In this document: one piece after another, positions 44,372-52,650 of the stretch
Layout: the number at the start of each line of letters is the position of its first letter
Position numbering within the stretch: the stretch's first letter is position 1
Origin: Flavipsychrobacter sp.
Lineage (GTDB): Bacteria > Bacteroidota > Bacteroidia > Chitinophagales > Chitinophagaceae
Direction of reading: 5' to 3'
Assembly (NCBI GenBank): GCA_017849575.1
Contig: JAFIGV010000014.1
Location: forward strand, 124,001 to 188,000
DNA: 64,000 nt
Program-made: the position numbers and the translations under genes
The notes under the pieces: model-generated
What the model was told of the DNA's origin: nothing
What the model saw: the letters and a program-made list of their open reading frames with translations, nothing else
The model's database searches: none

Positions 44372-44829
44372 AAAAGATAACGATTTTAATTCCAGTAATC
44401 AGTTTGTTCCTTTTCAGTTGTGGCAATGCTTCTAACGAAAAATCAAAAGAGCAAACCGAAACCGTTACTCACGAAGAACATCAGCACAACGCTGAAATAC
44501 AAAACATCGAACTTAACAATGGTGAAAAATGGGAAGTTGATGCTAATATGATAACTCATATTCGTAATATGGAAAACGATGTTATTTCCTTTGCTAAGGT
44601 TGAGCAAAAAGATTACAAGTCATTATCAAAACAATTACAATCCAACATTGATTTACTTACCTCTAATTGCACAATGAAAGGCAAAGCACACGATGAACTG
44701 CATAAGTGGTTATTGCCCTACATTGATTTGGTAAAAGAACTTTCAGAAGCTAAAGACGAAACCGAAGCAGAAAAACAATTTCAAAATATTCAAACTTCAT
44801 TCACAGCATTTAATCAATACTTCCAATGA
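44368..44829 (+). CDS. Lipoprotein with His-rich segment (cassette 8)
   Basis: 153 residues; MKKITILIPVISLFLFSCGNA is a lipoprotein signal with Cys18. Next is a short acidic/His segment (THEEHQHNAEIQ), which may bind metal, then a helical domain (SKQLQSNIDLLTSNCTMKGKAHDELHKWLLPYID). Overlaps neighbours by 4 nt. Together with a heavy-metal-like reading of the His cluster, it may sense or buffer metal for the pump, but substrate is not established. Confidence 0.72.
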   Translation: MKKITILIPVISLFLFSCGNASNEKSKEQTETVTHEEHQHNAEIQNIELNNGEKWEVDANMITHIRNMENDVISFAKVEQKDYKSLSKQLQSNIDLLTSNCTMKGKAHDELHKWLLPYIDLVKELSEAKDETEAEKQFQNIQTSFTAFNQYFQ

Positions 44830-45113
44830 ACATAAAAGAATTACATACTCAAGAAAAACCAGTTTCAGCAACTTCTCTTTTTAAAAGTGAACTGGGCAAT
44901 GCAACTGCCATACAAATTTTGCAAGGCGAGAAATTAAAAGAGCATATTACCAAAACACCAGCACTTTTGATTTGTGTGAAAGGAGAAGTGATTTTTGAAA
45001 ATGAAAAAGGGATAAAAGAAAAACTATTATCGGGTGACTTTATAAACATTGAACCAATGGTAAAACATTGGGTAGATGGAATTATTGAAAGTCAATTAAT
45101 ACTCATCAAGTAA
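44826..45113 (+). CDS. Small cupin-fold protein (cassette 8)
   Basis: 95 residues with a cupin-type core: LKEHITKTPALLICVKGEVIFENEKGIKEKLLSGDFINIEPMVKHWVDG. The G-E-V-x-F and PMVKHW parts fit one cupin barrel; usually such proteins bind a metal or small ligand. Role in the operon unknown. Confidence 0.75.
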   Translation: MNIKELHTQEKPVSATSLFKSELGNATAIQILQGEKLKEHITKTPALLICVKGEVIFENEKGIKEKLLSGDFINIEPMVKHWVDGIIESQLILIK

Positions 45114-45126
45114 AAAAATTTGACCA

Positions 45127-46461
45127 ATGAAGTTAGTAAATATTCACATACAAAAGTTGCTTCTACTATTCCTTTTAATAGGGGTTCATACAGCTCAAGC
45201 CCAAGTTTGGACACTGCAACAGTGTATTGATACAGCACAGGTTCACAATAAAAACCTGCAAATGAGTAGAAACAATGTTGCTATTGGTGAACAAAGAGAA
45301 AAAGAAGCCAAAGCGAATTTAATTCCGAAAGTAACAGCCAATACCGATTACAAATATTTTACAAACCTGCCCTATCAATTAATGCCTTTGTCGACTTTTA
45401 ATCCGACAGCACCTGAAGGACAGTTTAAAGAAGCCCAATTTGGTGTTCCGCACAACATCAACGCCAACTTGCAACTTTCAATGCCATTGTATAGTCCACA
45501 AGTTTATGGAGCTATTCAAACTACTAAAATAGCCTCGGAGTTGACAGACTTGCAATATCAAAAAACAGAAGAGCAAATCTATTTTGAAATTTCAAACCTG
45601 TATTACAATGGACAAATTTTGCATCATCAGTTGACTTTTATTGACAGCAACCTGATTAATGCAGAACTACTTCTAAAAAATATGCAACTGCTCAATGAAC
45701 AATTACTTGCTAAAGGAACAGATGTAAGCAAGGTAAAATTGCAAGTATCACAATTAACCACGCAAAAGGAAAATATAAGCAGTAAATATGAGCAAGTTCT
45801 AAATGCTTTGAAATTTGCAATGGGTATTTCCATTGAACAAAATCTACAAATTGAAGCGAACATTCAATATCAAAATACAAATGAATATACACCTTCATCA
45901 ACTTTAGATATTCGTATCATAAAAACTCAAAACCGCTTATTGTCGAGTGAACTCAACACACTCAATAAATCAAGGTATTTGCCTTCGCTAAATCTGATTG
46001 GAATGTATGGAACAACGGGCTTTGGTTATAATGGACAACCTACTTCTTTCCTTGATTTTTATCCGATTGGTTTTGCAGGTATTCAGATTTCCTATCCTTT
46101 ATTTAACGGAACGGTTACGCAACGGAAAATAAATCAGAAAAGGATTGAATTCCAAAATAATGAGCTTCAATTCAGCTTACTTACCGAACAAAATAATATG
46201 CAGGTTGAAAATGCAAAACTGCAAAGAAAGATTGCTCAACAGACAGCCGAAACCACTACTAAACAAATCCAGTTAGCAGAGACTATATACGAACAAACTG
46301 TTCTTCAACAAAAACAAGGAACAGCAAACCTAACAGATGTTTTGCTTGCTGACAATGCTTTACGTGAAGCACAACAAACTTACCTCTTCGCAGTAATTGA
46401 TTATCTAAAAGCAGATTTAGAACTAAAAAAACTAACTGGAAATATTTCTAAAAAGAATTAA
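45127..46461 (+). CDS. TolC-family outer-membrane channel (cassette 8)
   Basis: 444 residues with signal peptide MKLVNIHIQKLLLLFLLIGVHTAQAQ. Then WTLQQCIDTAQVHNKNLQMSRNNVAIGEQ, the start typical of outer-membrane efflux proteins, long coiled-coil-forming helices, and YPLFNGTVTQRKINQKRIEF in the second OEP repeat. Forms the exit duct of the tripartite pump. Followed by the adaptor and RND genes in the usual order. Confidence 0.9.
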   Translation: MKLVNIHIQKLLLLFLLIGVHTAQAQVWTLQQCIDTAQVHNKNLQMSRNNVAIGEQREKEAKANLIPKVTANTDYKYFTNLPYQLMPLSTFNPTAPEGQFKEAQFGVPHNINANLQLSMPLYSPQVYGAIQTTKIASELTDLQYQKTEEQIYFEISNLYYNGQILHHQLTFIDSNLINAELLLKNMQLLNEQLLAKGTDVSKVKLQVSQLTTQKENISSKYEQVLNALKFAMGISIEQNLQIEANIQYQNTNEYTPSSTLDIRIIKTQNRLLSSELNTLNKSRYLPSLNLIGMYGTTGFGYNGQPTSFLDFYPIGFAGIQISYPLFNGTVTQRKINQKRIEFQNNELQFSLLTEQNNMQVENAKLQRKIAQQTAETTTKQIQLAETIYEQTVLQQKQGTANLTDVLLADNALREAQQTYLFAVIDYLKADLELKKLTGNISKKN

Positions 46462-46465
46462 AACA

Positions 46466-47527
46466 ATGAAAATGAATTGGAAAAAAATAATCGGAATTGT
46501 TGCAGTTGTTGCAATCGTTGTCCTTGTTGTTTTTAAGCTAAAAACCAACAAAGAAATTACACAAGGCAAAGTTTATCAATACGATAAAGAACAAGCTATA
46601 AATGTTCAGGTAGATACATTGCAATTGGAAAATGTGAATGCTGAATTTTCTTATTCAGGAACATTTGAACCTAATAAGGAAACGAAAATAAGTGCCGAAT
46701 TACAAGGGAAAATCAACACCATTTTAGTTGATGTTGGAAGTATTGTAAACAAAGGACAATCATTAGTGCTGTTGGATAACTCATTATTGAAACTGCAACT
46801 GCAAACTATTGAAGTGCAAATTGAAGGCTTGGAAGCCGATGTAAATCGTTATACCATTTTAGCTAAAGCAGATGCCATACAAGGCATTCAGTTAGAGAAA
46901 GCAGAGTTAGGTTTGAAATCTGCAAAAGTGCAAAAAACCACTTTGTTGGAGCAGATAAACAAAACCACAATTAAAGCACCTTTTAGCGGAGTAGTTACGG
47001 CAAAACTAAGTGAAGAAGGAGCATTCGCTGCACCCGGAGTTCCATTGCTTCAAATAACTGACATTACAAATTTAAAATTCACTGTAAATATTCCCGAAAA
47101 TGAGTTAAGCAAATTCAAATTAAATCAAAGCTATCCTGTAGTAGTAGATGCTTATCCTGATATTCTATTAACGGGGAAAGCCACTATGATAGGTAGTAAA
47201 GCAAATATGGGCAGTAGTTTTCCAGTTCAGTTTACTGTATATAACACATCAGATTTGAAAATAAAATCAGGGATGTTTGGTAAAGTGAATTTAAAAAGTG
47301 ATAAACTAGGAAGGGGCATTATTATTCCAGCGTCAGCAATCGTAGGTTCTGAAAATCAACCGCAAGTTTACATATTGAAAAATGGCAAAGCCCTTTTGCA
47401 AAACATCACTATATCAAATAAGATAAAGAATAAAGCAGTTGTTTCAAATGGATTAAATGAAGGTGAAGTAATTGTAACGAATGGCTTCATCAATCTTTTT
47501 GATGGTGCAAATGTAACTGTTAAATAA
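46466..47527 (+). CDS. RND efflux periplasmic adaptor (HlyD/MFP) (cassette 8)
   Basis: 353 residues, one N-terminal membrane anchor (WKKIIGIVAVVAIVVLVVFKL). ISAELQGKINTILVDVGSIVNKGQSLVLLD and TIKAPFSGVVTAKLSEEGAFAAPGVPLLQI are the paired lipoyl halves; the beta-barrel (LKFTVNIPENELSKFKLNQ) and membrane-proximal domains follow. Links the RND pump to the TolC-like channel. Confidence 0.92.
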   Translation: MKMNWKKIIGIVAVVAIVVLVVFKLKTNKEITQGKVYQYDKEQAINVQVDTLQLENVNAEFSYSGTFEPNKETKISAELQGKINTILVDVGSIVNKGQSLVLLDNSLLKLQLQTIEVQIEGLEADVNRYTILAKADAIQGIQLEKAELGLKSAKVQKTTLLEQINKTTIKAPFSGVVTAKLSEEGAFAAPGVPLLQITDITNLKFTVNIPENELSKFKLNQSYPVVVDAYPDILLTGKATMIGSKANMGSSFPVQFTVYNTSDLKIKSGMFGKVNLKSDKLGRGIIIPASAIVGSENQPQVYILKNGKALLQNITISNKIKNKAVVSNGLNEGEVIVTNGFINLFDGANVTVK

Positions 47528-47538
47528 AATCAGCAAAA

Positions 47539-50500
47539 ATGAATATTACAGAAATATCAATCAAACGCCCTTCGCTGATAATCGTGCTTTTCAGCGTATT
47601 TACTTTATTAGGTTTTATAGGGTATAAAAATTTGAGTTACGAATTAATGCCTGATTTTAATCAGCCAGTAGTTGTAATTAAAACTGTTTATCCAGGTGCT
47701 GAACCCAACGAAGTAGAAACATCTGTTTCACGAAAAATTGAAGATGCTTTATCCAACTTGGAGGGTGTAGATTACTTGGTTACTAAATCGTTGCCAAATG
47801 CCTCAATCATCATAGCCAATCTGAAATACGGGACAGATTTGGATAAGTCAATGCAAGACGCACAACGCTACATTGACAACATTCGTAAAGATTTACCACA
47901 GGATATTTTAAGTCCTGTAATGAGTAAAGTTTCGCCAAATGATTTGCCTATAATGTCAATTAGTGCAACAAGTAATTTATCTACTACTGAGTTTTATCAA
48001 AAAATGAAAGATGATTATCTGCCACAAATTCAACAAATAAAAGGCGTTGCAGAGATTACCGTTTTAGGAGGAGAAGAAAGAGAAATTCAGGTAAAAATAA
48101 ATCAGGACAAACTGAAATTGTATAAAATTTCAATGGTTCAGGTTGTTGAAGCAATTAATCGTTCGGGCTTAGACTTACCTGCCGGTAAAGTGCTAACCGA
48201 AAAAGAAAACAATTCCGTTCGTTTAACCGGAAAATTTACATCATTAGAAGATATTAAAAATGTTCAAGTGGCGATGCCTGTAATGGGCAGTCCTGTTTAT
48301 GTAAAAGATGTAGCAGATGTTATTGATGGCATAAAAGAAACAACTTCTATCAGTCGTTACAATGGCAAAAACGGTATCGGTCTTTTATTGAAAAAGCAAG
48401 GAGATGCAAACGCTGTAGATGTTTCAAAATTAGTTCGTGAAAAATTCAAATCCATTGAGCAACAAAATGCGAGTTCAGGTGTAGAATTTATTATTGCAGA
48501 CGATAGCACAGACAACACTATTGCAGCAGTTAATTCAGTTGTTTTTGATTTGATATTAGCGGTGATATTGGTTTCATTGGTTATGCTATTATTTCTAAGA
48601 AGTTTTAGAAACTCATTAATTGTTATCGTTGCAATTCCAACATCTTTAGTTACAGCGTTTGCAGTAATGTGGCTTTTAGGCTACACGCTTAACCTAATGA
48701 CCTTACTCGCAATGTCTTTAATCATAGGCATTTTGGTCGATGATGCAGTGGTAGTATTAGAAAATATTCAAAAACATTTAGACAAGGGAAAAGATAAACG
48801 AATTGCTGCAATGGATGGTCGTATGGAAATTGGCTTTGCTGCATTGTCAATTACATTAGTTGACGTAGTGGTATTTTTACCAATTCTTTTTTTACAAGTG
48901 TTTGTTGCAGATATGCTCAAACAATTTTCGGTAGTTGTAGTAACTTCAACACTCACCAGTTTATTGGTTGGTTTTACTCTTACACCTTGGTTGGCTTCAC
49001 GTATTGGAAAGAAAGAAGATTTACAACCAACTATTTTTTTCAATCGTTTCTTGCTTTGGTTTGAGCATCAATTAGAAAATTTCACCAATTGGTATGGCAG
49101 ACAATTAGAATGGGTTTTAAGCCATAAATTAATTTTCACAGGAATTGTTTTGTTGCTTTTTGTAATGACTTTAGGCATTATGAAGCAAGGCATCATAGGT
49201 AAAGAATTAATATCAACAGGTGACCAAGGCAAATTTAGAATGGCTTTAGAGTTTGATAAATCCACATCTATACAACAGAACAACTTAATTGCTCAAAAAA
49301 TTGAAGCATACATTATTCAACAACCTGAAGTAGCAACAGTATTCAGCAATATTGGTGGACCAAGCACAGGTATTGGAAGTTTGGGTGTTGGTTCTGCAAA
49401 CAAAACAGAATTTACCATTCAATTAAAATCTAAGAAGGAACTGCATAATTTGTCTACCGAAACATTTATGAAATCCCTGCGAGAAGATTTGAAATCAAAA
49501 TTTCCGAGCATAAATTATTCAATGGCTGCACTGGGTTTAATACCTCGTTCCGCCCCAATTGAAATTACATTAAGCGGAAGCAACTTAAATCAAGTGATGA
49601 AAAGCGGAAACGAATTAAAAGCGATTATTGAAAAAATGCCTGGTGCGGATAACATTCGCTTATCAGTTGAAGCAGGTAGTCCCGAATACAAAATAATTCC
49701 CGACAAAGATAAAATGCAACGATTAGGTTTAACTACCGCTTATGTTGGATTGAACCTAAGAACAGCGTTTACAGGCAATGATGATGCTACCCTAACCGAA
49801 AACGGAACAGAATATCCTGTGAGAATTTGGTTAGCTGAATTTAGCCGACAAAATTTTGAGGATGTTCAACAACTTTCTATCATTAACCCAATGGGAATAC
49901 CAGTTGAAGTTTCACAATTTGCAAGCGTAGAGCAAGACAATTCCCCGTCATTATTAGAACGAAAAGACCGACAACCTGCTGTTACTTTGACAGCAGACGC
50001 ATTAGGCAGACCATCAGGAACAGTAGCAGACGATGTAGTAGCATATCTCAAAGAAAATCCATTGCCAAACGGAATACAAATGACTTGGGGAAGTGACATC
50101 AAAAGACAGAATGATAGTTTTGGAGCATTAGGTTCTGTTTTACTCATTTCGTTTTTGCTGATTTACCTGATTATGGTAGCACTGTATGACAGTTTTGTTT
50201 ATCCATTTGTAGTTTTGTTTTCTATACCAGTTGCAGCAATTGGGGCGTTTTTCGCTTTGAATTTGTCGTTAAGCAATTTAAGTTTATTCGCCTTATTGGG
50301 TTTAATTATGCTAATGGGCTTAGTGGTCAAAAACGCTATTCTAATTGTCGATTTTACCAATCAATTAAAAGCAGAAGGTAAACATTTTAAAGAAGCCTTA
50401 ATCATTGCAGGAAAAGGTCGTATGCGACCAATCCTAATGACAACTCTTTCAATGGTTGTTGGTATGCTTCCCATTGCAATGGCAACAGGAACAGCAGCAG

Positions 50501-50631
50501 AATGGAAAAACGGACTTGCTTGGGTAATCATTGGCGGACTTCTATCATCTTTAATTTTGACCGTGTTTTTAGTGCCTATGGTCTATTATTTAGTTGACAC
50601 AACGAAAGAAAAAATAAATCGTAAAAAATAA
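47539..50631 (+). CDS. RND-family inner-membrane efflux transporter (cassette 8)
   Basis: 1030 residues. Starts MNITEISIKRPSLIIVLFSVFTLLG, then the pore-domain signature AQRYIDNIRKDLPQDI. Twelve transmembrane helices are expected; TM4 contains LVDDAVVVLENIQKHL with the two adjacent proton-relay aspartates found in HAE1/MexB-type pumps. C-terminal part: LMGLVVKNAILIVDFTNQLKAEGK. Proton-driven export of drugs, dyes or lipids; substrate not deducible. Unusually large single gene for an integron cassette. Confidence 0.94.
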   Translation: MNITEISIKRPSLIIVLFSVFTLLGFIGYKNLSYELMPDFNQPVVVIKTVYPGAEPNEVETSVSRKIEDALSNLEGVDYLVTKSLPNASIIIANLKYGTDLDKSMQDAQRYIDNIRKDLPQDILSPVMSKVSPNDLPIMSISATSNLSTTEFYQKMKDDYLPQIQQIKGVAEITVLGGEEREIQVKINQDKLKLYKISMVQVVEAINRSGLDLPAGKVLTEKENNSVRLTGKFTSLEDIKNVQVAMPVMGSPVYVKDVADVIDGIKETTSISRYNGKNGIGLLLKKQGDANAVDVSKLVREKFKSIEQQNASSGVEFIIADDSTDNTIAAVNSVVFDLILAVILVSLVMLLFLRSFRNSLIVIVAIPTSLVTAFAVMWLLGYTLNLMTLLAMSLIIGILVDDAVVVLENIQKHLDKGKDKRIAAMDGRMEIGFAALSITLVDVVVFLPILFLQVFVADMLKQFSVVVVTSTLTSLLVGFTLTPWLASRIGKKEDLQPTIFFNRFLLWFEHQLENFTNWYGRQLEWVLSHKLIFTGIVLLLFVMTLGIMKQGIIGKELISTGDQGKFRMALEFDKSTSIQQNNLIAQKIEAYIIQQPEVATVFSNIGGPSTGIGSLGVGSANKTEFTIQLKSKKELHNLSTETFMKSLREDLKSKFPSINYSMAALGLIPRSAPIEITLSGSNLNQVMKSGNELKAIIEKMPGADNIRLSVEAGSPEYKIIPDKDKMQRLGLTTAYVGLNLRTAFTGNDDATLTENGTEYPVRIWLAEFSRQNFEDVQQLSIINPMGIPVEVSQFASVEQDNSPSLLERKDRQPAVTLTADALGRPSGTVADDVVAYLKENPLPNGIQMTWGSDIKRQNDSFGALGSVLLISFLLIYLIMVALYDSFVYPFVVLFSIPVAAIGAFFALNLSLSNLSLFALLGLIMLMGLVVKNAILIVDFTNQLKAEGKHFKEALIIAGKGRMRPILMTTLSMVVGMLPIAMATGTAAEWKNGLAWVIIGGLLSSLILTVFLVPMVYYLVDTTKEKINRKK

Positions 50632-50636
50632 TTGAA

Positions 50637-51086
50637 ATGAAAATAACAATCATAACACTACTCGCATTTTCGTTTTCACTCACACTTTATTCATTTGCCA
50701 AACCGAATGCAAAAACATTTTCCTTAGCAATTGAGGTGAAGAATTTACGGAATGAAAAAGGCGTGGTTCAATTTGCACTTTATAACAAAGATGGCTCAAT
50801 CCCAGATGAAGATTATGAAAACTATTACAAAATTGTAAAAGGCTAAATTGTGAATGGTTCATCAACAATTACTATTGAAAATATTCCATCAGGTAAATAT
50901 GCTGTTAACATTTTACACGATGAAAACAAAAATGGCAAAATTGACAAAGGATTTATTTTACCGATAGAAGGTATTGGTTTCTCAAATTTTCAATCAATTG
51001 GCTTGACAAACAGACCTAATTTTTCAAAAGCAAGTTTTGAGTTGAAAGAAAACAAGTCAATTAATGTAAAGGTGATTTATATGTAA
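50637..51086 (+). pseudogene. DUF2141 exported protein interrupted by an in-frame stop (cassette 8)
   Basis: The reading frame 50637-51086 (150 codons) encodes a signal peptide and a DUF2141-type beta-sandwich: VQFALYNKDGSIPDEDYENYYKIVKG, then TAA at 50844-50846, then IVNGSSTITIENIPSGKYAVNILHDENKNGKIDKG... in the same frame. A single A-to-T change at the first base of an AAA codon would explain it. DUF2141 proteins are secreted and of unknown role. Last gene of the efflux operon; perhaps a recent loss of function or a sequencing error. Confidence 0.78.
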
Positions 51087-51109
51087 GACAGTTTAGCCAT
51101 CGCACAGGC

Positions 51110-51210
51110 GTAAGCACATTTGCAATTCGCACAAGCCAACGCACAGACCAAAAATTGCAAAAGAGCTTACACCTTTACCTCCAAAGAAAAATTATTTTTT
51201 AAAATTTCCT
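51110..51210 (+). repeat. Right-end module with hairpin D of giant cassette 8
   Basis: GTAAGC-ACA-TTTGCAATT (51110-51127) pairs with AATTGCAAA-AGA-GCTTAC (51153-51170); the inner part and apical loop are identical to hairpin B while the outer stem changed with compensation. An AT tract (GAAAAATTATTTTTTAAAAT, about 51185-51204) follows as at B. Between 51211 and 51323 the shared sequence CGACAGACAGAAGGCCAGC leads to attC 8. Confidence 0.8.
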
Positions 51211-51323
51211 TCCCTTCTTAAATTTTTAAAACCGCTACCCACAGCCGACACATACGCAGCTCGACAATTACAGTAAAACCAACGGCAGACAACAACTCTG
51301 CAACCTCGACAGACAGAAGGCCA

Positions 51324-51460
51324 GCTTATAACAGCGGTTTGGCAAAAGTGGCGGTGCAGTGCTTCGTATGACAATTTTTCGTATAATTGAAGTGCGGTTC
51401 TTCGTATGAACTTTTGTGCTAAAAATCGCCACCTTCGCCAAGCCGCGAAACGTTAGCGGT
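51324..51460 (+). other. attC site 8
   Basis: R'' GCTTATAAC (51324-51332); R' GTTAGCGGT (51452-51460), cut 51452/51453. Arms GCGGTTTGGC and GCCAAGCCGC pair with one G-T. R'' is the complement of the cassette 8 start TTATAAGC at 42583, 8.87 kb upstream. Confidence 0.93.
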
Positions 51461-51482
51461 CATTTTAAGGACGACAGAAACG

Positions 51483-52172
51483 ATGAAACATTTACTTTAC
51501 ATATTGACAATAATTTTTTTGACATCTTGCTCAAACGTGACAGAAAAAAAGTTAGACAATCCACAAGTGGACACTATTCCAGAAGTAGCACTATGGGCAG
51601 ACGAATACATAATTAAATATTTGGAAAGCAACAAAGACCGTTTGACGGAAGTTGACGGACACCCTGTAACTTACATAAAAGAGACAACAGAACGAGATGA
51701 AAGAAATTATGCAATGGTCAAAATTGGACATAGTTTTGAAAGTAGATATGTGACAGACCAATGGATTTTCGTTGACAGCTTGACCAAAGAAATTTATGAA
51801 TATGATTTAGCAAACGATTCATTAATTCTTTGGAAAGAATTTGCGAGCATTGACAATGAAATAAATGAAATCCCGCCTAACGGAAAATATCGATTTGACA
51901 TTGCATTTGCAGAATGGGAAGGAAAATCAATGGGCGAAAAAGTGACTATTGTAATAAATGACAAATCAATAAAAGTAATTTATGAAGGTGACGGACAACT
52001 TACGCAAACAAAAAAAGGTGATATAATTGACGAGGGAAAAATAATGAAACATAAAACAGGTGTTGGGATTATTGGCAAACATCCATCTGACACTCAACTG
52101 GACGAAATTGGTGGTTGCACAGGTGGACCTGCAATTATTGACTTTAAAGACAAGAAATATTGGATGTGCTGA
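51483..52172 (+). CDS. Lipoprotein of unknown function (cassette 9)
   Basis: 229 residues; MKHLLYILTIIFLTSCSNV is a lipoprotein signal with Cys16. The mature part has IVINDKSIKVIYEGDGQLTQTKKGDIIDEGKIMKHKTG, a beta-rich pattern, and a final GGCTGGPAIIDFKDKKYWMC with several Cys/Gly. No family recognised. Leader TTTTAAGGACGACAGAAACG sits before the ATG. Confidence 0.72.
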   Translation: MKHLLYILTIIFLTSCSNVTEKKLDNPQVDTIPEVALWADEYIIKYLESNKDRLTEVDGHPVTYIKETTERDERNYAMVKIGHSFESRYVTDQWIFVDSLTKEIYEYDLANDSLILWKEFASIDNEINEIPPNGKYRFDIAFAEWEGKSMGEKVTIVINDKSIKVIYEGDGQLTQTKKGDIIDEGKIMKHKTGVGIIGKHPSDTQLDEIGGCTGGPAIIDFKDKKYWMC

Positions 52173-52186
52173 CAAAGAAAAAACGA

Positions 52187-52323
52187 ACCGCTAACACGGG
52201 TTTTGGGTCAGGCGGGGTGACGTGCAAACATGGAGCTTTGTGCTTCTATTCAAGTTCAGTGCTGGTTGACAGTTTTGTGCTCCGAAATCCCGCACGAACG
52301 CCAAGCGCAAAAACGTTGTAGGC
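52187..52323 (+). other. attC site 9 (last; hybrid arms)
   Basis: R'' ACCGCTAAC (52187-52195) matches cassette 9 start TTAGCGGT at 51453. R' is GTTGTAGGC (52315-52323), cut 52315/52316, the only recognised attC whose R' lacks GTTA. The left inner arm GGGTTTTGGGT follows attC 7, whereas the right half (from about 52257) follows attC 5, so the arms pair imperfectly. Confidence 0.85.
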
Positions 52324-52359
52324 GATCTCGGTTCGGGCAACATTTCCTAAATTTGAACA

Positions 52360-52650
52360 ATGGAACAGCTCTCTGAAATCAAGCAGGTTTTGCAGCAACT
52401 GAAGCCTGAGTTGTCCAGGCGGTTTCATGTCCAAAGCCTCGGACTGTTTGGCTCTGTGGTTCGGGACGACTTCTCCCCATCGAGTGATGTTGACATCATT
52501 GTGGACTTCAATCGACCGGTCGGTATTGAGTTTATCGACTTAGCTGACTACATCGAACAGCGCCTACAAAAAAAGGTGGATCTGGTATCCCGCAGTGGCT
52601 TCAAAGAAAAATACTTTAAGGCAATAGAGCGGGAGATCGTTTATGTCTAA
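52360..52650 (+). CDS. mntA: MntA-type nucleotidyltransferase antitoxin
   Basis: 96 residues. SLGLFGSVVRDDFSPSSDVDIIVDF is the minimal nucleotidyltransferase GSxxR...SDxD motif of MntA antitoxins, which AMPylate the partner HepT toxin. The downstream HepT start (52643) overlaps the stop by 8 nt, the usual MntA-HepT arrangement. Lies beyond the last good attC, in the decayed tail. Confidence 0.88.
   Translation: MEQLSEIKQVLQQLKPELSRRFHVQSLGLFGSVVRDDFSPSSDVDIIVDFNRPVGIEFIDLADYIEQRLQKKVDLVSRSGFKEKYFKAIEREIVYV

Larger units (their letters stand above)
25631..52323 (+). mobile_element. Chromosomal integron-like element: recombinase, attI, nine cassettes
   Basis: Made of a divergent tyrosine recombinase gene, an attI-like core at 26872/26873 and nine cassettes each closed by an attC-like site. 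Cassette bounds (cut between G and TT): 26873-27707, 27708-30123, 30124-31452, 31453-32636, 32637-39040, 39041-39666, 39667-42582, 42583-51452, 51453-52315. In every cassette the first 7-9 bases are the exact reverse complement of the R'' sequence ending it, as expected when the circular cassette's attC is split on integration. All main genes point away from the recombinase. The cargo is AT-richer than the flanking chromosome. The layout is that of an integron; enzyme class is less typical (see recombinase). Confidence 0.9.

Noticed and set aside
27581..52323. CRISPR array
   Set aside because: The repeated units are 135-nt imperfect hairpins separated by genes, with no short regular spacers and no cas genes. 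They fit attC sites.
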